DNA of 64,000 nucleotides from Tomitella biformata AHU 1821. Lineage in GTDB: Bacteria > Actinomycetota > Actinomycetes > Mycobacteriales > Mycobacteriaceae. The stretch covers positions 124,001 to 188,000 of the forward strand of contig NZ_BAVQ01000070.1 in NCBI RefSeq assembly GCF_000524475.1, written 5' to 3'. A program made the position numbers and the translations under genes. Below, in pieces: positions 1 to 8,354 of the stretch. Below the pieces are notes generated by a model, which searched no databases, was not told the DNA's origin, and saw only the letters and a list, made by a program, of their open reading frames with translations. How positions within the stretch are numbered: position 1 is the first letter of the stretch; each line of letters begins with the position of its first letter.

Positions 1-1109
1 TCGAGCCGCGGCGGCTCGTGGCGGCGGACGTGGACGGCGACGACCCGTCGAGCATGGTCTACACCGGCGGCACCACGGGCAAGCCGAAGGGCGTCGTCAA
101 CACCTATCGCTCGGGCGCGACGCTGCCGCAGATCCAAATGTCGGAGTGGCAGCTGCCCGAGGAAGTGCGCTTTCTCGTCGCCACGCCCCTCTCGCATGCC
201 GGCGCCGCGTTCTTCCTGCCGACGCTGCTGCGCGGGGGAGCGCTGGTGGTGCTGCCGGCCTTCGAGCCCGGCGCGGTGCTCGCCGCGATCGAGAAGCACA
301 AGATCAACGCGACCATGCTGGTCCCGACCATGATCTACATGCTCCTGGACCACCCCGACATCGACACCCGCGACCTATCCAGCCTCGAGACGCTGTTCTA
401 CGGCGCCGCGGCGATGGCACCGGCCCGCCTGCGCGAGGGTATCGAGAAGCTGGGCCCGGTGTTCTTCCAGTTCTACGGCCAGTCGGAGTGCGGCATGTCG
501 ATCGCGGTGCTGCACCGCGAGGAGCATGACCTGGACAACCCGGAGCGGCTCGCGTCGTGCGGCCGGCCGGTGCCGTGGCTGGACGTGCGGCTGCTCGACG
601 ACGACCTGAACGAGGTGGCCCAGGGTGAGCTCGGCGAGATCTGCGTGCGCGGGCCGCTGGTGATGAAGGGCTACTGGAACAAGCCCGAGGAGACGGCGGA
701 GGCGCTACGCGGCGGCTGGCTGCACACCGGCGATATCGCGCGGGCGGATCGACAGGGGTTCCTGTCGATCGTGGACCGCAAGAAGGACATGATCGTCACC
801 GGCGGCTTCAACGTGTTTCCCCGCGAGATCGAAGACGTGATCTCCGCGCACCCGGCCGTCGCCGCGGTGGCCGTGGTGGGCGTGCCGGACGAGAAGTGGG
901 GCGAGGCCGTCAAGGCGTGCGTCGTGTTCCGCCCCGGCCAGAGCGCCGACGCGGCCGTCCTGACGGAGATGGTCAAATCCGCGAAGGGCTCGGTGCACGC
1001 GCCGAAGTCCGTCGACGTGCTCGACGCGATCCCGCTGACCGCGCTCGGCAAGCCGGACAAGAAGACTCTGCGCGCGCGGTACTGGGAGGGCGCTGCGCGG
1101 CAGGTCTAG
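1..1109 (+). CDS. AMP-dependent acyl-CoA synthetase/ligase, 5' end outside window
   Basis: The visible 368 residues (frame open from base 3) are the C-terminal part of an ANL-superfamily acyl-CoA ligase, which adenylates a carboxylic acid and transfers it to CoA. Visible landmarks are the phosphate-binding motif MVYTGGTTGKPKG near the left edge, the adenine-binding YGQSE, the ATP-binding GWLHTGD, the hinge VDRKKDMIVTGG and the acyl-adenylate lysine in LTALGKPDKK near the C-terminus. About 150-180 N-terminal residues are expected to lie upstream. The GTG at 18 is internal, not a start, because conserved sequence precedes it. Substrate cannot be read from sequence. Its position beside a ketone/ester degradation cluster suggests activation of a released acid. 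Confidence 0.93.
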   Translation, partial: EPRRLVAADVDGDDPSSMVYTGGTTGKPKGVVNTYRSGATLPQIQMSEWQLPEEVRFLVATPLSHAGAAFFLPTLLRGGALVVLPAFEPGAVLAAIEKHKINATMLVPTMIYMLLDHPDIDTRDLSSLETLFYGAAAMAPARLREGIEKLGPVFFQFYGQSECGMSIAVLHREEHDLDNPERLASCGRPVPWLDVRLLDDDLNEVAQGELGEICVRGPLVMKGYWNKPEETAEALRGGWLHTGDIARADRQGFLSIVDRKKDMIVTGGFNVFPREIEDVISAHPAVAAVAVVGVPDEKWGEAVKACVVFRPGQSADAAVLTEMVKSAKGSVHAPKSVDVLDAIPLTALGKPDKKTLRARYWEGAARQV

Positions 1110-1149
1110 GGCCGGTGGCTCTCGACCTGCGCGTTGTTAGGATCGGCGC

Positions 1150-1815
1150 ATGGTCTCGCCGAACGATCCCGCATATCCGAACCTCCCGGCGACGAGCTGG
1201 GCGGTGCTCGGGATGCTCACGCACAGCGAGCCGTTGACCGGTTACGACGCCAAGAAGTGGGCGGACTGGAGCATCGGCTTCTTCTATTGGAGCCCATCGA
1301 TCAGCCAGGTCTACGCGGAGCTGAAGAAGTTGGAGTCGCTGGGGTTGGCGGAGTCCCGGGTGGTCACGCAGGCGGGGGAGCGCGATCGCCGGGAGTACGC
1401 GATCACCGAGCTCGGCACCCGGGCCGCGCGGGACTGGTCGCGGGAGGCGCCGGTGGAGGCTCCGGTGCTCAAGCACGGTGTGATGCTGCGCCTGTGGATG
1501 GGGCACCTCAACAAGCCCGAGGAACTCAAGGCCATCGTGCGCGCGCACATCGAGAATATCGAGGGCCAGCGCGCGCAGGCCGCGCTGCGAGCCGAGCACT
1601 CCCGCGCCGAGCCCGGCTGGGCCTTCCCGACGATGAGCCTGACGTGGGCGACGCGCTACTTCGACGCGGAGCTGGACCTCGCGCGGGCGTTGCTCGACGA
1701 CATCGACGAGGCCGCACGGCAATTGGCCACCGTCAAGCACAAGGACGGCCTGGGCAATCCGGTGCCAATCGAGCCGGGCCGCTGGCGGGCCATCGAGGAC
1801 TTCCTCGAGGATTGA
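1150..1815 (+). CDS. PadR family transcriptional regulator
   Basis: A 221-residue protein with the PadR layout. The N-terminal winged helix (about residues 12-85) includes AVLGMLTHSEPLTGYD and SQVYAELKKLESLGLAE. A helical C-terminal dimerisation domain follows. PadR proteins are usually repressors released by small, often phenolic or lipophilic ligands. The gene starts 40 bp after the acyl-CoA ligase and probably shares its transcript. Its TGA at 1813-1815 abuts the convergent stop of the next gene with no gap. It likely controls the ligase or adjacent catabolic genes; the operator is unknown. Confidence 0.88.
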   Translation: MVSPNDPAYPNLPATSWAVLGMLTHSEPLTGYDAKKWADWSIGFFYWSPSISQVYAELKKLESLGLAESRVVTQAGERDRREYAITELGTRAARDWSREAPVEAPVLKHGVMLRLWMGHLNKPEELKAIVRAHIENIEGQRAQAALRAEHSRAEPGWAFPTMSLTWATRYFDAELDLARALLDDIDEAARQLATVKHKDGLGNPVPIEPGRWRAIEDFLED

Positions 1816-2180
1816 TCAGCGCCCGGCGGTCAGCCTCTCGACGTCGGGTGCGTACACGGTCATCCAGTGTGGCCGGAGCCGGTAGTAGACGACCTCGTTC
1901 TCCCAGTCGAACGCGTCGTTGCCGTAGAAGCCCTTGAAGTAGGGAAGCAGTCTCGGCCAGTCCTCGGCGGGCTCGCGCTCGCTGGGGTTGAGGATCTCCA
2001 CCGAGCCGTGCGCGAACACGCCAAGGTCCTCGCCGCGCAGGTGCGCGATGCTGGCGGCCGGGCGGGCGGCGAGGTGACGAGCCTTGGCGGCGGTTCGCCC
2101 GTCGCCGTCACGGTGGACAGGGCCAGGGACGCATCGAGTAGATCCTGGAGTTGGTCGAGCTCGTCAGGGCTTTCGCGCAT
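1816..2180 (-). pseudogene. Pyridoxamine 5'-phosphate oxidase-like protein, disrupted by a one-base frameshift
   Basis: Two minus-strand frames together encode one PPOX/F420-split-barrel-type protein of about 120 residues. The first frame (from ATG at 2180) reads MRESPDELDQ to TATGEP. The second, to the stop at 1816, continues AKARHLAARP, then LRGEDLGVFAHGSVEIL and a C-terminal tail. The frame change falls at about 2083-2095 in a run of CCG repeats, where one base appears missing. Neither frame alone makes a full domain. Family members reduce or oxidise small substrates with FMN or F420. Either this is a recent pseudogene or the base is a sequencing error. Confidence 0.7.
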
Positions 2181-2206
2181 CACCCGATTTTAGTTCCGCG
2201 CGTCCA

Positions 2207-3145
2207 TCAGGCAATCAGTACTGCCAAATCGGCCCACAACTGCGCGCGAGCCCGGCCGGTGATCGCCAGCGACGGGATTGTGAGGAAGCCGTGGAAGATG
2301 CCGTCGTGGCGGCGGTGGATGGTGGGCACACCGTCCTCGCGGAGCCGGTCGGCGTAGGCGCTTCCCTCGGAGTCGAGCGGGTCGCATGCGGCGGTGAGGA
2401 CGACGGCGGGGGGCAGGCCGGCCAGGGTGCTGGCCAGGATGGGGGAGACTCGGTGCGGCTCGGCCGCGGCACTCGTGCCGCCGGGGGCGTATTGCTCCCA
2501 GTACCAACGCATGGCAGCCCGGGTGTTGAAGTGGCCCTCGGCGAACTCCAGATAGGACGGGGTGGCGAAGTCGTCGCCGATGACCGGATAGATTAGGACC
2601 TGCGCCGCGAGCGCGGGGCCGCCGAGGTCGCGGGCCATCAGTGCGGTGACCGCCGCGAGGTTGCCGCCCGCGCTGTCGCCCGCGACGATGATGCGCGCCG
2701 GGTCCGCGTGTAGCTGGGCGCAGGATGCCCGGGTCCACGCCAGAGCCGCGTAGACGTCCTGTGCGGCGGCTGGCGCGTGATGCTCGGGGGCTAGCCGGTA
2801 GTCGACCGAGACCACCACCGCGCCAACGGCATTGGCCATGGTTCGGCACAGCTCGTCATGGGTGTCGAGGTCGCAGAAGACGAAGCCGCCGCCATGCGCG
2901 AAGACCACGGCGGGTCGAGGGCCGCCGTGGGGGACGACTAGCGGCTGGTAGACCCGCAGCGGGAGTGCGCCTCCGGGGCCGTCGATGACGAGGTCCTCGA
3001 CCGAGCCGACACGCTCGGGATTGTCCGAGAGCCGCTTTCGGGCGAGCACCGCGGCACGCGCGTCAGCCCCAGTCATCTCCTCGACGCGCGGGAAGCTGGC
3101 GTTCAGGGCGTCGAGCATGGTCTGGGCGTCGTCGGCGAGCGGCAT
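2207..3145 (-). CDS. Alpha/beta hydrolase, hormone-sensitive-lipase-type esterase
   Basis: A 312-residue esterase of the HSL (family IV, LipH/LipN-like) group. It has the oxyanion-hole motif HGGGF (about residues 86-90), the nucleophile elbow GDSAGGN (about 162-168), a C-terminal acid in CDPLDSEG and the catalytic histidine in HGFLT. I chose ATG 3145 because GAGGA lies a few bases upstream; an alternative start is at 3157. Such enzymes hydrolyse short-chain esters or lactones. Next to a Baeyer-Villiger monooxygenase cluster, the natural role would be opening the ester or lactone that enzyme forms, which is inference. Confidence 0.9.
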   Translation of the reverse strand: MPLADDAQTMLDALNASFPRVEEMTGADARAAVLARKRLSDNPERVGSVEDLVIDGPGGALPLRVYQPLVVPHGGPRPAVVFAHGGGFVFCDLDTHDELCRTMANAVGAVVVSVDYRLAPEHHAPAAAQDVYAALAWTRASCAQLHADPARIIVAGDSAGGNLAAVTALMARDLGGPALAAQVLIYPVIGDDFATPSYLEFAEGHFNTRAAMRWYWEQYAPGGTSAAAEPHRVSPILASTLAGLPPAVVLTAACDPLDSEGSAYADRLREDGVPTIHRRHDGIFHGFLTIPSLAITGRARAQLWADLAVLIA

Positions 3146-3169
3146 GGGGTTCCTCAACTGTGCGGGGGG

Positions 3170-3931
3170 CTAGGCGTACTGCAGGTGGGGGCGGGGCGTC
3201 GCGGTGGGCATGGCCCGCAATTGGTCTCGACGCTGCAGGACCGGCGCAAGGTGGCCGTCGTCGGCGCGGAGTCGACGCACGATGGTGCTCGCCGCGATCC
3301 GCACGGGGGCCGCGGCGTTGTGGTCCAGTCTGAGGGTCGCGGACGGACCGCAGATGGAGACGGCGGCGATGGCTGAGCCGTTGTGCGCGACCGGCGCGCC
3401 GATCCCGCAGACCACGCCCGCGTTGACGAAGGCGATGCCGTCGTCGCGGATCCGCGAGAGGTGGGGATCCGCGGAGTGGTGGACGGTGTCCGCCAGCAGG
3501 ATGCGGCCAATGGGGGACCGCGCTGCGGTGATTCGGCCGCCGACGCGACTCTCCGGCACGGCCGCGCCGGGGGTACCGATCTTCGCCAGGTAGACCACGT
3601 CCGGGCCATCGAGGATGCCCAGGTGCACGATGTGTCCGGTCACGCGGTGCAGCTCATGCAGCACCGGCAGCGCCGCGCTGTGGAGACGGTTTTGCTGCAC
3701 GGCAAGCGACCCCAGCTCTATGAGCCTGGTCCCGAGCTCGTAGTTGCTGCCTTCGCGGCTGAGCCACCGCATAGCCACCAGCCGCTCCAGCATGCGGTGG
3801 GTTGTCGAGCGGGGCAGGCCGGTCCGCCGGGTGACCTGGGCCAATGTCAGGTGGCCCGGCCCCTCGAAGGTGTCGAGGACCAGCGAGATGCGTTCCATGA
3901 TGGCCGTCGGCGCGGTATCGGCTGTGGTCAT
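3170..3931 (-). CDS. IclR family transcriptional regulator
   Basis: A 253-residue regulator. An N-terminal winged helix-turn-helix (about residues 10-75) contains LTLAQVTRRTGLPRSTTHRM. A C-terminal effector-binding domain includes GHIVHLGILDGPDVVYLAKI and ARSPIGRILLAD. IclR proteins control degradation of aromatic and alicyclic compounds and often activate divergent genes. It lies between the esterase, which follows it in the same direction, and the divergent dehydrogenase/monooxygenase operon at 4159. The 227-bp gap contains an inverted repeat. Control of both sides is the simplest reading. Confidence 0.9.
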   Translation of the reverse strand: MTTADTAPTAIMERISLVLDTFEGPGHLTLAQVTRRTGLPRSTTHRMLERLVAMRWLSREGSNYELGTRLIELGSLAVQQNRLHSAALPVLHELHRVTGHIVHLGILDGPDVVYLAKIGTPGAAVPESRVGGRITAARSPIGRILLADTVHHSADPHLSRIRDDGIAFVNAGVVCGIGAPVAHNGSAIAAVSICGPSATLRLDHNAAAPVRIAASTIVRRLRADDGHLAPVLQRRDQLRAMPTATPRPHLQYA

Positions 3932-3991
3932 GCGGACCCCTTCGAGGATTCACGTCGTAATGTGGTGTTGAACTGCTAGTTTCTGTTAGGA

Positions 3992-4007
3992 CAATGGTTG
4001 CACATTG
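3992..4007. promoter_or_regulatory. Inverted repeat in divergent promoter region, candidate IclR operator
   Basis: CAATG, six bases, CATTG, between the divergent IclR gene and the dehydrogenase operon. A second short dyad, AACT-GCT-AGTT (3971-3981), lies just to the left. The position suits an operator serving both transcripts; binding is not shown by sequence alone. Confidence 0.35.
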
Positions 4008-4158
4008 GGGCGGGGTTGGGAAGGGGATCGGGCTAAGTGCTCCGGGTCTGATCCATCTCTCCGTCTACCCCGGCGGGAATGTCCCGTCAGATGGGCGACC
4101 GTCCGCTGAACGGCGACCACTGTCCATAACGTCAGCGCATGAACAGAGAGGACCACCA

Positions 4159-4956
4159 ATGTTGCGGATGGCAGGAAAGGTCGCGCTGATCACCGGCGCG
4201 GGAGCCGGGATGGGGCGTGCGCACGCAGTGCGACTAGCGGAGGAGGGCGCGGACATCATCGCGCTCGACGTCGCTGAAGGCGCGCTGGCGGAGAGCGCGA
4301 TGATGGTGCGGGCGCATGGGCGGCGCGTCGTGACGGCCGTCGCCGACGTCTGCGACCTGGCAGCCGTCGAGGCCGGGGTCGGCACGGGCGTGGCGGAGTT
4401 GGGCAGACTCGACACCATCGTCGCGAACGCCGGCGTGACGGAGAACCCGGGGCCGTCGTGGACCATCGACGAGAACCTCTGGGAGCGCTCGATGGCCGTG
4501 AACCTCACCGGCGTCTGGCACACCGTGAAGGCGGGGGTCGCTGCGCTGGGGCCCGGCGGCGGCTCGGTAATCATCATCAGCTCGACCGCTGGCATCAAGG
4601 CGGTGGCCGGCGCCTCGCACTACACCGCGGCCAAGCACGCCGTCGTCGGGCTGGCCCGGACTCTGGCGAACGAGCTTGGGCCGCGGTCGATCCGGGTCAA
4701 CACCGTGCACCCCGGCGCAGTGGACACGGCGATGACCATCAATCCCGCGACCTTCGCGCGGCTGCGACCGGACCTCGCGGCCCCGACGGCCGACGACGTG
4801 GCACAGGTCCTCTCGAGGAACCACCTTTTGCCGGTGCCGTGGGTGGAGGCAGTGGACGTGAGCAACGCGGTCCTGTTCCTCGCCTCGGACGAGGCCCGCT
4901 ACATCACGGGGCTGCAAATGGTGGTAGACGCCGGACTGACGCAGAAGGTGGGCTGA
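4159..4956 (+). CDS. Short-chain dehydrogenase/reductase, mycofactocin-coupled-like (paralogue 1)
   Basis: A 265-residue classical SDR that should oxidise an alcohol or reduce a ketone with NAD(P). It shows the cofactor motif TGAGAGMG, the NAG strand (VANAGV), the catalytic serine in ISSTAGI and the YTAAK tyrosine-lysine pair. The C-terminal half, including HLLPVPWVEAVDVSNAVLFL, closely resembles the next gene and the mycofactocin-coupled SDR family. Unlike its neighbour it lacks the extra segment after the second beta strand (LDVAEGALAE is short). ATG 4159 is preceded by AGAGAGGA with good spacing. It is the first gene of a probable four-gene operon ending with the monooxygenase. Confidence 0.9.
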   Translation: MLRMAGKVALITGAGAGMGRAHAVRLAEEGADIIALDVAEGALAESAMMVRAHGRRVVTAVADVCDLAAVEAGVGTGVAELGRLDTIVANAGVTENPGPSWTIDENLWERSMAVNLTGVWHTVKAGVAALGPGGGSVIIISSTAGIKAVAGASHYTAAKHAVVGLARTLANELGPRSIRVNTVHPGAVDTAMTINPATFARLRPDLAAPTADDVAQVLSRNHLLPVPWVEAVDVSNAVLFLASDEARYITGLQMVVDAGLTQKVG

Positions 4957-4957
4957 T

Positions 4958-5785
4958 ATGAGACTCGACGGAAACGCCGCGCTGATCACCGGCGCGGCGC
5001 GCGGGATCGGGCGAGCGCAAGCGGTGCGGTTCGCGGAGGAGGGCGCGGACCTGATCCTGGTGGACCGCTGCGCGGCGGTGCAACATTCCACGACGCCAGG
5101 CGCGACCAGCGCAGATCTCGCGGAGACGGTGCGGCAGGTCGAGGCGCTCGGGCGTCGGGCCATTGCGGCGGTGGCGGATGTGCGGGACCAGGAGGCGCTG
5201 GACGCCGCTGTCGCGCGGGGAGTGAGGGAGCTGGGACGGCTCGACATCGTCTGCGCCACAGCGGGAATCAGCTCATCCGGTCCGGCTGACACGATGCCGG
5301 CGGAGGTGTGGCAGACGATGTTGGACGTCAACCTCACCGGTGTCTGGAAGACCTGCAAAGCGGCGATCCCGCACATGATCAACGCCGACCAGGGCGGCTC
5401 GATAATCCTGGTCAGCTCCATCGCGGGACTGCGCGGGCTGGTGGGCGTCGGCCACTACACCGCGGCCAAGCACGGCGTCGTCGGGCTCATGCGGTCTCTG
5501 GCAAAGGAGCTTGCGCCGCACCGCATCCGGGTCAACACCGTGCACCCCGCGAACACCCGCACGGACATGGTGCAGAACCCGGCCACAATGCGGACTTTCG
5601 TACCCGGGGTGGCGGAGCCGACGCAGGCGCAGTTCGAGGCCGCCGCACAGACGATGCACCTGTTGCCGGTCCCGCTGCTGGACCCGCGGGACGTCGCGAA
5701 CGCGAGCCTGTTCCTGGCCTCCGACGAGGCTCGATACATCACCGGCGCGACGTTGCCCGTCGACGCCGGCCACTGCGCGCGATAG
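4958..5785 (+). CDS. Mycofactocin-coupled SDR family oxidoreductase (paralogue 2)
   Basis: A 275-residue SDR with TGAARGIG, the catalytic serine in VSSIAGL and YTAAK. After LILVDR it carries an insertion of about 15 residues (CAAVQHSTTPGATSADLAET), the hallmark of SDRs that hold a non-exchangeable nicotinamide and pass electrons to mycofactocin. This is known from the family, not visible here. It starts one base after the stop of paralogue 1, so the two are translationally coupled. It probably oxidises an alcohol to the ketone used by the downstream Baeyer-Villiger enzyme. The shared C-terminus (HLLPVPLLDPRDVANASLFL) indicates tandem duplication. Confidence 0.92.
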   Translation: MRLDGNAALITGAARGIGRAQAVRFAEEGADLILVDRCAAVQHSTTPGATSADLAETVRQVEALGRRAIAAVADVRDQEALDAAVARGVRELGRLDIVCATAGISSSGPADTMPAEVWQTMLDVNLTGVWKTCKAAIPHMINADQGGSIILVSSIAGLRGLVGVGHYTAAKHGVVGLMRSLAKELAPHRIRVNTVHPANTRTDMVQNPATMRTFVPGVAEPTQAQFEAAAQTMHLLPVPLLDPRDVANASLFLASDEARYITGATLPVDAGHCAR

Positions 5786-5795
5786 GAGAATGGCG

Positions 5796-6605
5796 ATGGT
5801 CTCACAGGGGTTCGGCGGCACGGCGGTCGTCACCGGTGCCAGCAGCGGCATCGGCGCGGCGATAGCCCGGCATGCCGCCGCGGCCGGGATGAGCGTGGTG
5901 CTGGCGGACATCTCTGTGGAGCGTCTGGCGGAGGTCGCGGGAGAACTTGCAGCGAAGGGGCATTCGGTGCTCGCGGTGCCCACGGACGTCACCGACCCGG
6001 ATCAGGTCGACGCGCTCGCGGATGCCGTCTACAGGGAGTTCGGTGCCGTCGAGCTGCTGGTGAACAACGCGGGGCTCGAATCCGTGGGGCCTACCTGGGA
6101 CATCCCGGCCGAGCAGTGGCGGCGGGTCCTGGAGGTGAACGTGAACGGCGTCTTCCATGGCATCCGCTCCTTCGTGCCGCGGATGGGCGCGGACCCGCGC
6201 CCATCGCGGGTGGTCAACACCAGCTCTGTTGGCGGCATCGGAATCATGCCGCGGATGGCGGCCTATACCGCCTCCAAGCATGCAGTACAGGCGCTGACCG
6301 AGTGCCTCTACCTGGAGTGCGCGGCGGAATTCCCGCAGGTGAAGGTGTCGGTATTCGCGCCCGCCCACGTCGCGACCAACATCTTCGAGGACGCGGAGCC
6401 CGTCCCGGGGGCGACCGACGAGATGGCGCGCTGGCGCGACGCGGTGCGGGAGCAGGGGATCAGTGCGGAGACGGCCGCACGGCTGCTGTTCGACGGCATC
6501 GCCCGCGACGAGTTTTGGATCCTCACGCACTCCGAGGCCTTCGAGCGGCTGGCCGGCATCCGGGCTCGGACGCTGTCTGGCGCGCTACGTCCCGGTGAGA
6601 CCTGA
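5796..6605 (+). CDS. Short-chain dehydrogenase/reductase (third in operon)
   Basis: A 269-residue SDR with the cofactor motif TGASSGIG, NNAGLE, a catalytic serine in NTSSVGG and YTASK. It is a different subfamily from the two upstream SDRs: no insertion, and a C-terminus containing TNIFEDAEPVPG and RDEFWILTHSEAFERL, as in SDRs linked to fatty-acid or steroid-like substrates. ATG 5796 was chosen because GGAG at 5785-5788 is well spaced from it; ATG 5790 is too close. It lies 10 bp after the preceding gene and probably acts on the same or a downstream intermediate. Confidence 0.9.
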   Translation: MVSQGFGGTAVVTGASSGIGAAIARHAAAAGMSVVLADISVERLAEVAGELAAKGHSVLAVPTDVTDPDQVDALADAVYREFGAVELLVNNAGLESVGPTWDIPAEQWRRVLEVNVNGVFHGIRSFVPRMGADPRPSRVVNTSSVGGIGIMPRMAAYTASKHAVQALTECLYLECAAEFPQVKVSVFAPAHVATNIFEDAEPVPGATDEMARWRDAVREQGISAETAARLLFDGIARDEFWILTHSEAFERLAGIRARTLSGALRPGET

Positions 6606-6726
6606 CCGTCAGATCTGTTGTGCCAAAACAGCATTGAGAATGGCCCACCTGGTGGAAGGGGCTATTCCGGGAGGGCCGCGCGGATCGTAGCGTGCAGGTC
6701 AGACGAGCTAATTGAGTGAGACGGGA

Positions 6727-8337
6727 ATGGGCATGGCGAGAAAAAACGTGGACGTGGTGGTGGTCGGCGCGGGCATCGCGGGGCTGTACGCGATGCACCG
6801 CTTGCGCGGGCAAGGTCTGAGCGTCCAGGGCTTCGAGGCGGGCTCCGGCGTGGGCGGCACCTGGTACTTCAACCGGTACCCGGGCGCCCGCTGCGACGTG
6901 GAGTCCGTCGACTACTCGTACTCCTTCGACGACGCGCTGCAGCAGGAGTGGGACTGGTCCGAGCGCTACGCCACCCAGCCGGAGATCCTGCGCTACCTTG
7001 AGCACGTCGCGGACCGGTTCGGCCTGGGCGACGGGTTCCGCTTCGACACCCGCGTGCAGTCGGCGACCTTCGACGAGGACGCAAGCACCTGGCGCGTCAC
7101 CACGGACCAGGGCGACGCGGTCACCGCGCGGTTCTGCGTGTTCGCCACCGGCGCGCTGTCCACGACCAACCTGCCAAACGTCCCGGGTCGCGACAGCTTC
7201 GCCGGCGAGATCCTGCACACGGGCAACTGGCCGCACGCGGGCTTCGACTTCTCGGGCAAGCGCGTCGGCGTGATCGGCACCGGGTCGTCGGGCATCCAGT
7301 CCATCCCGCTGATCGCGGAGCAGGCCGCGGAGCTCAAGGTATTCCAGCGCACGCCCAACTTCTCGGTGCCCGCCTGCAACCGGCCCCTGGACGAGGCCAC
7401 CCGCAGCGAGCAGAAGGCCGGCTACGCCGAGCGCCGCCGCAAGTCCTTCCTCAGCGGCGGCGGCTCCCCATTCGTGCCCAACCCGCTCAGCGCCCTCGAG
7501 GTGTCGGCGGCGGAGCGCGAGGCGGAGTTCGAGCATTACTGGGAGAGGGGCGGCGTCCTGTTCGGCAAGACGTTCGCGGACCAGATGAGCAGCCTCGAGG
7601 CCAACGATCTGGCCCGCGATTTCGCGGAGCGCAAGATCCGCGCGGTCATCGAGGACCCGGCGATCGCCGACGCGCTGGTGCCTACCGACCATCCCATCGG
7701 CACGAAGCGGATCGTCACCGACTCCGGCTACTTCCAGACGTACAACCGCGACAACGTCACGCTGGTCGACCTGCGGGCGGCCCCCATCGCGGCTATCGAC
7801 GAGACGGGGATCCAGACGACGGATGCGCACTACGAGCTCGACGCGATCGTGTTCGCCACTGGTTTCGACGCGATCACAGGCTCCCTCGACCGCATTGACA
7901 TTCGCGGCCGCGGTGGTGCGCTGCTGCGCGAGGAGTGGACGGCCGGCCCGCAGACCTACCTCGGCATCGGCGTGCCCGGCTTCCCCAACCTGTTCACCGT
8001 GACCGGCCCGGGCAGCCCCGGCGTGCTGGCGAACATGGTGCTCGCCTCCGAGCAGCATGTGGACTGGATCGGGGCCCTCATTGCGCACCTCGATGCGAAC
8101 GGGCTCGCGACCGCCGAGGCCGCCGCGGACGCCGCCGCGGAGTGGATGGCCCAGTGCGGTGAGCTGGCCGCGAAAACCCTTTTCCCACAGGCGAACTCGT
8201 GGTATCTTGGCGCCAACATCGAGGGCAAGCCACGGGTGTTCATGCTCTACGCGGGCGGCTTCGGCAACTACGGCCGCCAGATCGCGGAGGTTGCGGCGGC
8301 GGGTTATAAGGGCTTCGAGCTGGTTCCGGCGCGGTGA
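6727..8337 (+). CDS. Flavin-containing Baeyer-Villiger monooxygenase (cyclohexanone monooxygenase type)
   Basis: A 536-residue class B flavoprotein that inserts oxygen beside a ketone carbonyl using NADPH and O2, giving an ester or lactone. It has the FAD motif GAGIAGLYA near the N-terminus, GGTWYFNRYPGARCD, the Baeyer-Villiger fingerprint variant FAGEILHTGNWP (about residues 158-169) followed by the NADPH Rossmann motif GVIGTGSSG, and GTKRIVTDSGYF. Length is normal for the type. It is the last gene of the SDR operon. The sequence suggests ketones made by the SDRs are oxygenated here and cleaved by the divergent esterase. ATG 6727 is preferred over TTG 6712; ATG 6733 is possible. Confidence 0.93.
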   Translation: MGMARKNVDVVVVGAGIAGLYAMHRLRGQGLSVQGFEAGSGVGGTWYFNRYPGARCDVESVDYSYSFDDALQQEWDWSERYATQPEILRYLEHVADRFGLGDGFRFDTRVQSATFDEDASTWRVTTDQGDAVTARFCVFATGALSTTNLPNVPGRDSFAGEILHTGNWPHAGFDFSGKRVGVIGTGSSGIQSIPLIAEQAAELKVFQRTPNFSVPACNRPLDEATRSEQKAGYAERRRKSFLSGGGSPFVPNPLSALEVSAAEREAEFEHYWERGGVLFGKTFADQMSSLEANDLARDFAERKIRAVIEDPAIADALVPTDHPIGTKRIVTDSGYFQTYNRDNVTLVDLRAAPIAAIDETGIQTTDAHYELDAIVFATGFDAITGSLDRIDIRGRGGALLREEWTAGPQTYLGIGVPGFPNLFTVTGPGSPGVLANMVLASEQHVDWIGALIAHLDANGLATAEAAADAAAEWMAQCGELAAKTLFPQANSWYLGANIEGKPRVFMLYAGGFGNYGRQIAEVAAAGYKGFELVPAR

Positions 8338-8354
8338 TCTCGGCCACTCGTAAG

